Source of the DNA: Haematococcus lacustris
Lineage: Eukaryota; Chlorophyta; Chlorophyceae; Chlamydomonadales; Haematococcaceae
Length of the DNA stretch: 64,000 bases
Direction: 5' to 3'
Assembly (NCBI GenBank): GCA_030144725.1
Contig: JASKMD010000026.1
Location: 4,772,552 to 4,836,551 of the forward strand
Shown: positions 19,258 through 32,482 of the stretch, piece by piece
How positions within the stretch are numbered: the first letter of the stretch is position 1
Layout of the letters: every line of letters begins with the position of its first letter
Program-made: the position numbers and the translations under genes
Notes under the pieces: model-generated
Told to the model about the DNA's origin: nothing
Database searches by the model: none
The model's input: the letters and a program-made list of their open reading frames with translations, nothing else

Positions 19258-22200
19258 AGTCCTTCTTCTCAGTGCTTGCGGAGCCGCTGTGGTACACCGC
19301 GCAAGTCCGCTTGAACCCGGCAGCAAGGGATGCGGCAGCTGAGCAGGGTTGGACCCACGTCGTTTATGTGCGGGACGCCCTACACCTGCCCCAGCTAGAG
19401 AGGCGACCCGCTGGGCTGCTGACCTGGTCAAAGCTTGCCTCCCCGAGCCCTGGCAGGGCATGGTGGACGGCCTCCAGCCTTCACAGCCTGAATGGGAGTG
19501 CCTGAGGGTTGCGCCTGGGGTGGGGTTTGTGATGCGGCGCACCCCCATGCTCCCGCCCTCCCACTGGGTGGGCCCCAACGGCCGCCTCTGCCCCCCTAGA
19601 CCCCACAGGGCGTCAGCCCCTTGGGGCTTTCCGGGTGGAGGAAGGGGCGGCCTGGGAGCCAGCTGCGGTGCCCCGGCTCAACAAGCCCAGCTTCAGGCTG
19701 ACACTGGAGGAGCAGGCCACCCACCTCCACCCTCTACCCGCCCAGCCTCACGAGGCGCAGGAGCAGGCTCAAGGGTGCCGACCCCCTCTACCCACCCAGT
19801 GGGGACCTGTGGCCTGCGCTGAGGGGCGTGCGCCCCCCCGGGGCAGCGGGAGACCCGGAGGTGACAGCGGTGGCTGATGGGGCCCTGAGGGGTATGGAGC
19901 ACATGTGGGAGGCCGGCGCGCAGCAGGTGGCAGGCCAGGGGGCAGCGGGGGAGCGGGAGTTGCAGGGCAGGGAAGAGGAGGGGTGGCTCCCCGAGGAGGT
20001 GCAGGGCAGCCAGCCGCCCCGCTGGCTGGACACTTCCGCCAGGGCCTGCCCGCGGCCTTCTCGGGAGGAGAGGTTCAAGGGCAAGGACCCGGAGCTGGAC
20101 GCTGACCACTTCGACCAGCAGCGGCCCCAAGGCGTCGTGGGGCTGGTTTTCCAAGCAGCCTAGGAGGGAGCGGAGGGGAGAGCAGGAGGGGGCAGAGGGG
20201 AGGGTTGGGGCAGGAGGAGTGGAGGAGGGGAGGGCAGAAGGGAGGCCTAGGCAGGGGGAGGTCAGGGCACAGGGTGGGGGTGAGCTGGTGGTTCGCCACT
20301 CCTTGCAGTGGTCCGTCCCCTTCCCCGTCGAGCCAGCCTGAGCAACAGGGTTGCTGTTGGGGGCTTAGTGCGTTCCTTGGGTGGGGTGGGCTATGCCTCG
20401 GGGTTCTGTCTGGGTGTCGGGGGACCAGGGGCTTAGGTGGTCTTGGTTCGAGTGTTGGGGGTAGGGTTCTAGGTTTCAGGTCGGGGCTGGGCTTAAACTC
20501 GTGTGGGTAGTTTTGTGAGGAGGAGTTGTCCTAGGTACGGGTATGCTTGTGGGGTGTGGGCACCGGGTCATCACCGACCCCACCGCCCCCCCCTCGCGAT
20601 GCTTAAGCCAGCGGCTGCAAGCTCACGTGGCGGCCCTGGCTCATCTTAAGCTGTTCCGGACAGTGCCCCCGGCTGGCCAGTCCTTCTTCTCAGTGCTTGC
20701 GGAGCCGCTGTGGTACACCGCGCAAGTCCGCTTGAACCCGGCAGCAAGGGATGCGGCAGCTGAGCAGGGTTGGACCCACGTCGTTTATGTGCGGGACGCC
20801 CTACACCGGCCCCAGCTAGAGAGGCGACCCGCTGGGCTGCTGACCTGGTCAAAGCTTGCCTCCCCGAGCCCTGGCAGGGCATGGTGGACGGCCTCCAGCC
20901 TTCACAGCCTGAATGGGAGTGCATGAGGGTTGCGCCTGGGGTGGGGTTTGTGATGCGGCGCACCATCATGCTCCCGCCCTCCCACTGGGTGGGCCCCAAC
21001 GGCCGCCTCCGCCCCCCTAGACCCCACAGGGCGTCAGCCCCTTGGGGCTTTCCGGGTGGAGGAAGGGGCGGCCTAGGAGCCAGCTGCGGTGCCCCGGCTC
21101 AACAAGCCCAGCTTCAGGCTGACACTGGAGGAGCAGGCCACCCACCTCCACCCTCTACCCGCCCAGCCTCACGAGGCGCAGGAGCAGGCTCAAGGGTGCC
21201 GACCCCCTCTACCCACCCAGTGGGAACCTGTGGCCTGCGCTGAGGGGCGTGCGCCCCCCCGGGGCAGCGGGAGACCCGGAGGTGACAGCGGTGGCTGATG
21301 GGGCCCTAAGGGGTATGGAGCACATGTGGGAGGCCGGCGCGCAGCAGGTGGCAGGCCAGGGGGCAGCGGGGGAGCGGGAGTTGCAGGGCAGGGAAGAGGA
21401 GGGGTGGCTCCCCGAGGAGGTGCAGGGCAGCCAGCCGCCCCGCTGGCTGGACACTTCCGCCAGGGCCTGCCCGCGGCCTTCTCGGGAGGAGAGGTTCAAG
21501 GGCAAGGACCCGGAGCTGGACGCTGCCCACTTCGACCAGCTGTGGCCCCAAGGCGTCGTGGGGCTGGTTTTCCAAGCAGCCTAGGAGGGAGCGGAGGGGA
21601 GAGCAGGAGGGGGCAGAGGGGAGGGTTGGGGCAGGAGGAGTGGAGGAGGGGAGGGCAGAAGGGAGGCCTAGGCAGGGGGAGGTCAGGGCACAGGGTGGGG
21701 GTGAGCTGGTGGTTCGCCCCTCCTTGCAGTGGTCCGTCCCCTTCCCCGTCGAGCCAGCCTGAGCAACAGGGTTGCTGCTGGGGGCTTAGTGCGTTCCTTG
21801 GGTGGGGTGGGCTATGCCTCGGGGTTCTGTCTGGGTGTCGGGGGACCAGGGGCTTAGGTGGTCTTGGTTCGAGTGTTGGGGGTAGGGTTCTAGGTTTCAG
21901 GTCGGGGCTGGGCTTAAACTCGTGTGGGTAGTTTTGTGAGGAGGAGTTGTCCTAGGTAGGGGTATGCTTGTGGGGTGTGGGCACCGGGTCATCACCGACC
22001 CCACCGCCCCCCCCTCGCGATGCTTAAGCCAGCGGCTGCAAGCTCACGTGGCGGCCCTGGCTCATCTTAAGCTGTTCCGGACAGTGCCCCCGGCTGGCCA
22101 GTCCTTCTTCTCAGTGCTTGCGGAGCCGCTGTGGTACACCCCGCAAGTCCGCTTGAACCCGGCAGCAAGGGATGCGGCAGCTGAGCAGGGTTGGACCCAC

Positions 22201-25200
22201 GTCGTTTATGTGCGGGACGCCCTACACCTGCCCCAGCTAGAGAGGCGACCCGCTGGGCTGCTGACCTGGTCAAAGCTTGCCTCCCCGAGCCCTGGCAGGG
22301 CATGGTGGACGGCCTCCAGCCTTCACAGCCTGAATGGGAGTGCATGAGGGTTGCGCCTGGGGTGGGGTTTGTGATGCGGCGCACCCCCATGCTCCCGCCC
22401 TCCCACTGGGTGGGCCCCAACGGCCGCCTCTGCCCCCCTAGACCCCACAGGGCGTCAGCCCCTTGGGGCTTTCCGGGTGGAGGAAGGGGCGGCCTGGGAG
22501 CCAGCTGCGGTGCCCCGGCTCAACAAGCCCAGCTTCAGGCTGACACTGGAGGAGCAGGCCACCCACCTCCACCCTCTACCCGCCCAGCCTCACGAGGCGC
22601 AGGAGCAGGCTCAAGGGTGCCGACCCCCTCTACCCACCCAGTGGGGACCTGTGGCCTGCGCTGAGGGGCGTGCGCCCCCCCGGGGCAGCGGGAGACCCGG
22701 AGGTGACAGCGGTGGCTGATGGGGCCCTGAGGGGTATGGAGCACATGTGGGAGGCCGGCGCGCAGCAGGTGGCAGGCCAGGGGGCAGCGGGGGAGCGGGA
22801 GTTGCAGGGCAGGGAAGAGGAGGGGTGGCTCCCCGAGGAGGTGCAGGGCAGCCAGCCGCCCCGCTGGCTGGACACTTCCGCCAGGGCCTGCCCGCGGCCT
22901 TCTCGGGAGGAGAGGTTCAAGGGCAAGGACCCGGAGCTGGACGCTGCCCACTTCGACCAGCTGTGGCCCCAAGGCGTCGTGGGGCTGGTTTTCCAAGCAG
23001 CCTAGGAGGGAGCGGAGGGGAGAGCAGGAGGGGGCAGAGGGGAGGGTTGGGGCAGGAGGAGTGGAGGAGGGGAGGGCAGAAGGGAGGCCTAGGCAGGGGG
23101 AGGTCAGGGCACAGGGTGGGGGTGAGCTGGTGGTTCGCCTCTCCTTGCAGTGGTCCGTCCCCTTCCCCGTCGAGCCAGCCTGAGCAACAGGGTTGCTGCT
23201 GGGGGCTTAGTGCGTTCCTTGGGTGGGGTGGGCTATGCCTCGGGGTTCTGTCTGGGTGTCGGGGGACCAGGGGCTTAGGTGGTCTTGGTTCGAGTGTTGG
23301 GGGTAGGGTTCTAGGTTTCAGGTCGGGGCTGGGCTTAAACTCGTGTGGGTAGTTTTGTGAGGAGGAGTTGTCCTAGGTAGGGGTATGCTTGTGGGGTGTG
23401 GGCACCGGGTCATCACCGACCCCACCGCCCCCCCCTCGCGATGCTTAAGCCAGCGGCTGCAAGCTCACGTGGCGGCCCTGGCTCATCTTAAGCTGTTCCG
23501 GACAGTGCCCCCGGCTGGCCAGTCCTTCTTCTCAGTGCTTGCGGAGCCGCTGTGGTACACCGCGCAAGTCCGCTTGAACCCGGCAGCAAGGGATGCGGCA
23601 GCTGAGCAGGGTTGGACCCACGTCGTTTATGTGCGGGACGCCCTACACCTGCCCCAGCTAGAGAGGCGACCCGCTGGGCTGCTGACCTGGTCAAAGCTTG
23701 CCTCCCCGAGCCCTGGCAGGGCATGGTGGACGGCCTCCAGCCTTCACAGCCTGAATGGGAGTGCATGAGGGTTGCGCCTGGGGTGGGGTTTGTGATGCGG
23801 CGCACCCCCATGCTCCCGCCCTCCCACTGGGTGGGCCCCAACGGCCGCCTCTGCCCCCCTAGACCCCACAGGGCGTCAGCCCCTTGGGGCTTTCCGGGTG
23901 GAGGAAGGGGCGGCCTAGGAGCCAGCTGCGGTGCCCCGGCTCAACAAGCCCAGCTTCAGGCTGACACTGGAGGAGCAGGCCACCCACCTCCACCCTCTAC
24001 CCGCCCAGCCTCACGAGGCGCAGGAGCAGGCTCAAGGGTGCCGACCCCCTCTACCCACCCAGTGGGAACCTGTGGCCTGCGCTGAGGGGCGTGCGCCCCC
24101 CCGGGGCAGCGGGAGACCCGGAGGTGACAGCGGTGGCTGATGGGGCCCTAAGGGGTATGGAGCACATGTGGGAGGCCGGCGCGCAGCAGGTGGCAGGCCA
24201 GGGGGCAGCGGGGGAGCGGGAGTTGCAGGGCAGGGAAGAGGAGGGGTGGCTCCCCGAGGAGGTGCAGGGCAGCCAGCCGCCCCGCTGGCTGGACACTTCC
24301 GCCAGGGCCTGCCCGCGGCCTTCTCGGGAGGAGAGGTTCAAGGGCAAGGACCCGGAGCTGGACGCTGCCCACTTCGACCAGCTGTGGCCCCAAGGCGTCG
24401 TGGGGCTGGTTTTCCAAGCAGCCTAGGAGGGAGCGGAGGGGAGAGCAGGAGGGGGCAGAGGGGAGGGTTGGGGCAGGAGGAGTGGAGGAGGGGAGGGCAG
24501 AAGGGAGGCCTAGGCAGGGGGAGGTCAGGGCACAGGGTGGGGGTGAGCTGGTGGTTCGCCTCTCCTTGCAGTGGTCCGTCCCCTTCCCCGTCGAGCCAGC
24601 CTGAGCAACAGGGTTGCTGCTGGGGGCTTAGTGCGTTCCTTGGGTGGGGTGGGCTATGCCTCGGGGTTCTGTCTGGGTGTCGGGGGACCAGGGGCTTAGG
24701 TGGTCTTGGTTCGAGTGTTGGGGGTAGGGTTCTAGGTTTCAGGTCGGGGCTGGGCTTAAACTCGTGTGGGTAGTTTTGTGAGGAGGAGTTGTCCTAGGTA
24801 GGGGTATGCTTGTGGGGTGTGGGCACCGGGTCATCACCGACCCCACCGCCCCCCCCTCGCGATGCTTAAGCCAGCGGCTGCAAGCTCACGTGGCGGCCCT
24901 GGCTCATCTTAAGCTGTTCCGGACAGTGCCCCCGGCTGGCCAGTCCTTCTTCTCAGTGCTTGCGGAGCCGCTGTGGTACACCCCGCAAGTCCGCTTGAAC
25001 CCGGCAGCAAGGGATGCGGCAGCTGAGCAGGGTTGGACCCACGTCGTTTATGTGCGGGACGCCCTCACACCTGCCCCAGCTAGAGAGGCGACCCGCTGGG
25101 CTGCTGACCTGGTCAAAGCTTGCCTCCCCGAGCCCTGGCAGGGCATGGTGGACGGCCTCCAGCCTTCACAGCCTGAATGGGAGTGCCTGAGGGTTGCGCC

Positions 25201-28200
25201 TGGGGTGGGGTTTGTGATGCGGCGCACCCCCATGCTCCCGCCCTCCCACTGGGTGGGCCCCAACGGCCGCCTCTGCCCCCCTAGACCCCACAGGGCGTCA
25301 GCCCCTTGGGGCTTTCCGGGTGGAGGAAGGGGCGGCCTGGGAGCCAGCTGCGGTGCCCCGGCTCAACAAGCCCAGCTTCAGGCTGACACTGGAGGAGCAG
25401 GCCACCCACCTCCACCCTCTACCCGCCCAGCCTCACGAGGCGCAGGAGCAGGCTCAAGGGTGCCGACCCCCTCTACCCACCCAGTGGGGACCTGTGGCCT
25501 GCGCTGAGGGGCGTGCGCCCCCCCGGGGCAGCGGGAGACCCGGAGGTGACAGCGATGGCTGATGGGGCCCTGAGGGGTATGGAGCACATGTGGGAGGCCG
25601 GCGCGCAGCAGGTGGCAGGCCAGGGGGCAGCGGGCGAGCGGGAGCAGCAGGGCAGGGAAGAGGAGGGGTGGCTCCCCGAGGAGGTGCAGGGCAGCCAGCC
25701 GCCCCGCTGGCTGGACACTTCCGCCAGGGCCTGCCCGCGGCCTTCTCGGGAGGAGAGGTTCAAGGGCAAGGACCCGGAGCTGGACGCTGCCCACTTCGAC
25801 CAGCTGTGGCCCAAGGCGTCGTGGGGCTGGTTTTCCAAGCAGCCTAGGAGGGAGCGGAGGGGAGAGCAGGAGGGGGCAGAGGGGAGGGTTGGGGCAGGAG
25901 GAGTGGAGGAGGGGAGGGCAGAAGGGAGGCCTAGGCAGGGGGAGGTCAGGGCACAGGGTGGGGGTGAGCTGGTGGTTCGCCTCTCCTTGCAGTGGTCCGT
26001 CCCCTTCCCCGTCGAGCCAGCCTGAGCAACAGGGTTGCTGTTGGGGGCTTAGTGCGTTCCTTGGGTGGGGTGGGCTATGCCTCGGGGTTCTGTCTGGGTG
26101 TCGGGGGACCAGGGGCTTAGGTGGTCTTTGTTCGAGTGTTGGGGGTAGGGTTCTAGGTTTCAGGTCGGGGCTGGGCTTAAACTCGTGTGGGTAGTTTTGT
26201 GAGGAGGAGTTGTCCTAGGTAGGGGTATGCTTGTGGGGTGTGGGCACCGGGTCATCACCGACCCCACCGCCCCCCCCTCGCGATGCTTAAGCCAGCGGCT
26301 GCAAGCTCACGTGGCGGCCCTGGCTCATCTTAAGCTGTTCCGGACAGTGCCCCCGGCTGGCCAGTCCTTCTTCTCAGTGCTTGCGGAGCCGCTGTGGTAC
26401 ACCCCGCAAGTCCGCTTGAACCCGGCAGCAAGGGATGCGGCAGCTGAGCAGGGTTGGACCCACGTCGTTTATGTGCGGGACGCCTCACACCTGCCCCAGC
26501 TAGAGAGGCGACCCGCTGGGCTGCTGACCTGGTCAAAGCTTGCCTCCCCGAGCCCTGGCAGGGCATGGTGGACGGCCTCCAGCCTTCACAGCCTGAATGG
26601 GAGTGCCTGAGGGTTGCGCCTGGGGTGGGGTTTGTGATGCGGCGCACCCCCATGCTCCCGCCCTCCCACTGGGTGGGCCCCAACGGCCGCCTCTGCCCCC
26701 CTAGACCCCACAGGGCGTCAGCCCCTTGGGGCTTTCCGGGTGGAGGAAGGGGCGGCCTGGGAGCCAGCTGCGGTGCCCCGGCTCAACAAGCCCAGCTTCA
26801 GGCTGACACTGGAGGAGCAGGCCACCCACCTCCACCCTCTACCCGCCCAGCCTCACGAGGCGCAGGAGCAGGCTCAAGGGTGCCGACCCCCTCTACCCAC
26901 CCAGTGGGGACCTGTGGCCTGCGCTGAGGGGCGTGCGCCCCCCCGGGGTAGCGGGAGACCCGGAGGTGACAGCGATGGCTGATGGGGCCCTGAGGGGTAT
27001 GGAGCACATGTGGGAGGCCGGCGCGCAGCAGGTGGCAGGCCAGGGGGCAGCGGGGGAGCGGGAGTTGCAGGGCAGGGAAGAGGAGGGGTGGCTCCCCGAG
27101 GAGGTGCAGGGCAGCCAGCCGCCCCGCTGGCTGGACACTTCCGCCAGGGCCTGCCCGCGGCCTTCTCGGGAGGAGAGGTTCAAGGGCAAGGACCCGGAGC
27201 TGGACGCTGCCCACTTCGACCAGCTGTGGCCCAAGGCGTCGTGGGGCTGGTTTTCCAAGCAGCCTAGGAGGGAGCGGAGGGGAGAGCAGGAGGGGGCAGA
27301 GGGGAGGGTTGGGGCAGGAGGAGTGGAGGAGGGGAGGGCAGAAGGGAGGCCTAGGCAGGGGGAGGTCAGGGCACAGGGTGGGGGTGAGCTGGTGGTTCGC
27401 CTCTCCTTGCAGTGGTCCGTCCCCTTCCCCGTCGAGCCAGCCTGAGCAACAGGGTTGCTGTTGGGGGCTTAGTGCGTTCCTTGGGTGGGGTGGGCTATGC
27501 CTCGGGGTTCTGTCTGGGTGTCGGGGGACCAGGGGCTTAGGTGGTCTTTGTTCGAGTGTTGGGGGTAGGGTTCTAGGTTTCAGGTCGGGGCTGGGCTTAA
27601 ACTCGTGTGGGTAGTTTTGTGAGGAGGAGTTGTCCTAGGTAGGGGTATGCTTGTGGGGTGTGGGCACCGGGTCATCACCGACCCCACCGCCCCCCCCTCG
27701 CGATGCTTAAGCCAGCGGCTGCAAGCTCACGTGGCGGCCCTGGCTCATCTTAAGCTGTTCCGGACAGTGCCCCCGGCTGGCCAGTCCTTCTTCTCAGTGC
27801 TTGCGGAGCCGCTGTGGTACACCCCGCAAGTCCGCTTGAACCCGGCAGCAAGGGATGCGGCAGCTGAGCAGGGTTGGACCCACGTCGTTTATGTGCGGGA
27901 CGCCTCACACCTGCCCCAGCTAGAGAGGCGACCCGCTGGGCTGCTGACCTGGTCAAAGCTTGCCTCCCCGAGCCCTGGCAGGGCATGGTGGACGGCCTCC
28001 AGCCTTCACAGCCTGAATGGGAGTGCCTGAGGGTTGCGCCTGGGGTGGGGTTTGTGATGCGGCGCACCCCCATGCTCCCGCCCTCCCACTGGGTGGGCCC
28101 CAACGGCCGCCTCTGCCCCCCTAGACCCCACAGGGCGTCAGCCCCTTGGGGCTTTCCGGGTGGAGGAAGGGGCGGCCTGGGAGCCAGCTGCGGTGCCCCG

Positions 28201-31200
28201 GCTCAACAAGCCCAGCTTCAGGCTGACACTGGAGGAGCAGGCCACCCACCTCCACCCTCTACCCGCCCAGCCTCACGAGGCGCAGGAGAAGGCTCAAGGG
28301 TGCCGACCCTCTCTACCCACCCAGTGGGGACCTGTGGCCTGCGCTGAGGGGCGTGCGCCCCCCCGGGGCAGCGGGAGACCCGGAGGTGACAGCGGTGGCT
28401 GATGGGGCCCTGAGGGGTATGGAGCACATGTGGGAGGCCGGCGCGCAGCAGGTGGCAGGCCAGGGGGCAGCGGGGGAGCGGGAGTTGCAGGGCAGGGAAG
28501 AGGAGGGGTGGCTCCCCGAGGAGGTGCAGGGCAGCCAGCCGCCCCGCTGGCTGGACACTTCCGCCAGGGCCTGCCCGCGGCCTTCTCGGGAGGAGAGGTT
28601 CAAGGGCAAGGACCCGGAGCTGGACGCTGCCCACTTCGACCAGCTGTGGCCCCAAGGCGTCGTGGGGCTGGTTTTCCAAGCAGCCTAGGAGGGAGCGGAG
28701 GGGAGAGCAGGAGGGGGCAGAGGGGAGGGTTGGGGCAGGAGGAGTGGAGGAGGGGAGGGCAGAAGGGAGGCCTAGGCAGGGGGAGGTCAGGGCACAGGGT
28801 GGGGGTGAGCTGGTGGTTCGCCTCTCCTTGCAGTGGTCCGTCCCCTTCCCCGTCGAGCCAGCCTGAGCAACAGGGTTGCTGTTGGGGGCTTAGTGCGTTC
28901 CTTGGGTGGGGTGGGCTATGCCTCGGGGTTCTGTCTGGGTGTCGGGGGACCAGGGGCTTAGGTGGTCTTTGTTCGAGTGTTGGGGGTAGGGTTCCAGGTT
29001 TCAGGTCGGGGCTGGGCTTAAACTCGTGTGGGTAGTTTTGTGAGGAGGAGTTGTCCTAGGTAGGGGTATGCTTGTGGGGTGTGGGCACCGGGTCATCACC
29101 GACCCCACCGCCCCCCCCTCGCGATGCTTAAGCCAGCGGCTGCAAGCTCACGTGGCGGCCCTGGCTCATCTTAAGCTGTTCCGGACAGTGCCCCCGGCTG
29201 GCCAGTCCTTCTTCTCAGTGCTTGCGGAGCCGCTGTGGTACACCGCGCAAGTCCGCTTGAACCCGGCAGCAAGGGATGCGGCAGCTGAGCAGGGTTGGAC
29301 CCACGTCGTTTATGTGCGGGACGCCCTACACCTGCCCCAGCTAGAGAGGCGACCCGCTGGGCTGCTGACCTGGTCAAAGCTTGCCTCCCCGAGCCCTGGC
29401 AGGGCGTGGTGGACGGCCTCCAGCCTTCACAGCCTGAATGGGAGTGCATGAGGGTTGCACCTGGGGTGGGGTTTGTGATGCGGCGCACCCCCATGCTCCC
29501 GCCCTCCCACTGGGTGGGCCCCAACGGCCGCCTCCGCCCCCCTAGACCCCACAGGGCGTCAGCCCCTTGGGGCTTTCCGGGTGGAGGAAAGGGCGGCCTA
29601 GGAGCCAGCTGCGGTGCCCCGGCTCAACAAGCTCAGCTTCAGGCTGACACTGGAGGAGCAGGCCACCCACCTCCACCCTCTACCCGCCCAGCCTCACGAG
29701 GCGCAGGAGCAGGCTCAAGGGTGCCGACCCCCTCTACCCACCCAGTGGGGACCTGTGGCCTGCGCTGAGGGGCGTGCGCCCCCCCGGGGCAGCGGGAGAC
29801 CCGGAGGTGACAGCGGTGGCTGATGGGGCCCTGAGGGGTATGGAGCACATGTGGGAGGCCGGCGCGCAGCAGGTGGCAGGCCAGGGGGCAGCGGGGGAGC
29901 GGGAGTTGCAGGGCAGGGAAGAGGAGGGGTGGCTCCCCGAGGAGGTGCAGGGCAGCCAGCCGCCCCGCTGGCTGGACACTTCCGCCAGGGCCTGCCCGCG
30001 GCCTTCTCGGGAGGAGAGGTTCCAGGGCAAGGACCCGGAGCTGGACGCTGACCACTTCGACCAGCAGCGGCCCCAAGGCGTCGTGGGGCTGGTTTTCCAA
30101 GCAGCCTAGGAGGGAGCGGAGGGGAGAGCAGGAGGGGGCAGAGGGGAGGGTTGGGGCAGGAGGAGTGGAGGAGGGGAGGGCAGAAGGGAGGCCTAGGCAG
30201 GGGGAGGTCAGGGCATAGGGTGGGGGTGAGCTGGTGGTTCGCCCCTCCTTGCAGTGGTCCGTCCCCTTCCCCGTCGAGCCAGCCTGAGCAATAGGGTTGC
30301 TGCTGGGGGCTTAGTGCGTTCCTTGGGTGGGGTGGGCTATGCCTCGGGGTTCTGTCTGGGTGTCGGGGGACCAGGGGCTTAGGTGGTCTTGGTTCGAGTG
30401 TTGGGGGTAGGGTTCTAGGTTTCAGGTCGGGGCTGGGCTTAAACTCATGTGGGTAGTTTTGTGAGGAGGAGTTGTCCTAGGTACGGGTATGCTTGTGGGG
30501 TGTGGGCACCGGGTCATCACCGACCCCACCGCCCCCCCCTCGCGATGCTTAAGCCAGCGGCTGCAAGCTCACGTGGCGGCCCTGGCTCATCTTAAGCTGT
30601 TCCGGACAGTGCCCCCGGCTGGCCAGTCCTTCTTCTCAGTGCTTGCGGAGCCGCTGTGGTACACCGCGCAAGTCCGCTTGAACCCGGCAGCAAGGGATGC
30701 GGCAGCTGAGCAGGGTTGAACCCACGTCGTTTATGTGCGGGACGCCCTACACCTGCCCCAGCTAGAGAGGCGACCCGCTGGGCTGCTGACCTGGTCAAAG
30801 CTTGCCTCCCCGAGCCCTGGCAGGGCATGTTGGACGGCCTCCAGCCTTCACAACCTGAATGGGAGTGCCTGAGGGTTGCGCCTGGGGTGGGGTTTGTGAT
30901 GCGGCGCACCCCCATGCTCCCGCCCTCCCACTGGGTGGGCCCCAACGGCCGCCTCTGCCCCCCTAGACCCCACAGGGCGTCAGCCCCTTGGGGCTTTCCG
31001 GGTGGAGGAAGGGGCGGCCTGGGAGCCAGCTGCGGTGCCCCGGCTCAACAAGCCCAGCTTCAGGCTGACACTGGAGGAGCAGGCCACCCACCTCCACCCT
31101 CTACCCGCCCAGCCTCACGAGGCGCAGGAGCAGGCTCAAGGGTGCCGACCCCCTCTACCCACCCAGTGGGGACCTGTGGCCTGCGCTGAGGGGCGTGCGC

Positions 31201-32349
31201 CCCCCCGGGGCAGCGGGAGACCCGGAGGTGACAGCGGTGGCTGATGGGGCCCTGAGGGGTATGGAGCACATGTGGGAGGCCGGCGCGCAGCAGGTGGCAG
31301 GCCAGGGGGCAGCGGGGGAGCGGGAGTTGCAGGGCAGGGAAGAGGAGGGGTGGCTCCCCGAGGAGGTGCAGGGCAGCCAGCCGCCCCGCTGGCTGGACAC
31401 TTCCGCCAGGGCCTGCCCGCGGCCTTCTCGGGAGGAGAGGTTCAAGGGCAAGGACCCGGAGCTGGACGCTGACCACTTCGACCAGCAGCGGCCCCAAGGC
31501 GTCGTGGGGCTGGTTTTCCAAGCAGCCTAGGAGGGAGCGGAGGGGAGAGCAGGAGGGGGCAGAGGGGAGGGTTGGGGCAGGAGGAGTGGAGGAGGGGAGG
31601 GCAGAAGGGAGGCCTAGGCAGGGGGAGGTCAGGGCACAGGGTGGGGGTGAGCTGGTGGTTCGCCACTCCTTGCAGTGGTCCGTCCCCTTCCCCGTCGAGC
31701 CAGCCTGAGCAACAGGGTTGCTGTTGGGGGCTTAGTGCGTTCCTTGGGTGGGGTGGGCTATGCCTCGGGGTTCTGTCTGGGTGTCGGGGGACCAGGGGCT
31801 TAGGTGGTCTTGGTTCGAGTGTTGGGGGTAGGGTTCTAGGTTTCAGGTCGGGGCTGGGCTTAAACTCGTGTGGGTAGTTTTGTGAGGAGGAGTTGTCCTA
31901 GGTACGGGTATGCTTGTGGGGTGTGGGCACCGGGTCATCACCGACCCCACCGCCCCCCCCTCGCGATGCTTAAGCCAGCGGCTGCAAGCTCACGTGGCGG
32001 CCCTGGCTCATCTTAAGCTGTTCCGGACAGTGCCCCCGGCTGGCCAGTCCTTCTTCTCAGTGCTTGCGGAGCCGCTGTGGTACACCGCGCAAGTCCGCTT
32101 GAACCCGGCAGCAAGGGATGCGGCAGCTGAGCAGGGTTGGACCCACGTCGTTTATGTGCGGGACGCCCTACACCTGCCCCAGCTAGAGAGGCGACCCGCT
32201 GGGCTGCTGACCTGGTCAAAGCTTGCCTCCCCGAGCCCCGGCAGGGCATGGTGGACGGCCTCCAGCCTTCACAGCCTGAATGGGAGTGCATGAGGGTTGC
32301 GCCTGGGGTGGGGTTTGTGATGCGGCGCACCATCATGCTCCCGCCCTCC
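19258..32349 (+). repeat. LINE-derived satellite array, left part (~9.2 monomers of ~1,421 bp)
   Basis: Head-to-tail monomers; equivalent points at 20543, 21964, 23385, 24806, 26227, 27647, 29068, 30489 and 31910 give spacings of 1,420-1,422 bp. Each monomer is a decayed LINE C-terminal fragment: post-RT region ('EPLWYT.QV'), linker, finger region deleted, basic C-terminus, and a truncated 3' UTR without poly(A). Frameshifts are shared among monomers, so amplification came after decay, at the DNA level. Subtypes by a coding variant, left to right: D A A A B B A D D (D, 'DADHFDQQRP'; A, 'DAAHFDQLWPQG'; B, 'LWPKASWGWF', the undamaged state). No functional gene is expected. Confidence 0.9.
24806..25507 (+). 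pseudogene. Satellite monomer with the least damaged post-RT frame
   Basis: This monomer keeps CCCTCACACC near 25063 where others have lost one C, so 233 codons stay open from the post-RT region ('EPLWYTPQV') through 'DALTPAPAREATRW' toward 'SHWVGPNGRLC'. The frame is then lost at the C run near 25280, where the L copies still read 'LDPTG'. It preserves the ancestral sequence at this point and lies exactly at the A-to-B subtype switch. Confidence 0.7.
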
Positions 32350-32482
32350 GACTTTTTCGGTTTGAAAGAATCGACGAAGTTTTCTGGCCCGCTCACGCAA
32401 AGACACGCCGCGCTGACAATACAGCTGGAAGCAGCTGCTAATTTGAAGCCGAGACATAACCGGTCGGAGGTCAACGCTAGCG

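Noticed and set aside
18511..19314. Reading frames spanning the N gap
   Set aside because: They pass through 500 undetermined bases and join gag start, L fragment and satellite DNA; not a gene.
20075..20299. Small ORFs recurring in each satellite monomer
   Set aside because: They recur only because the monomer recurs; they are in different frames from the ancestral LINE protein and have no start or domain support.
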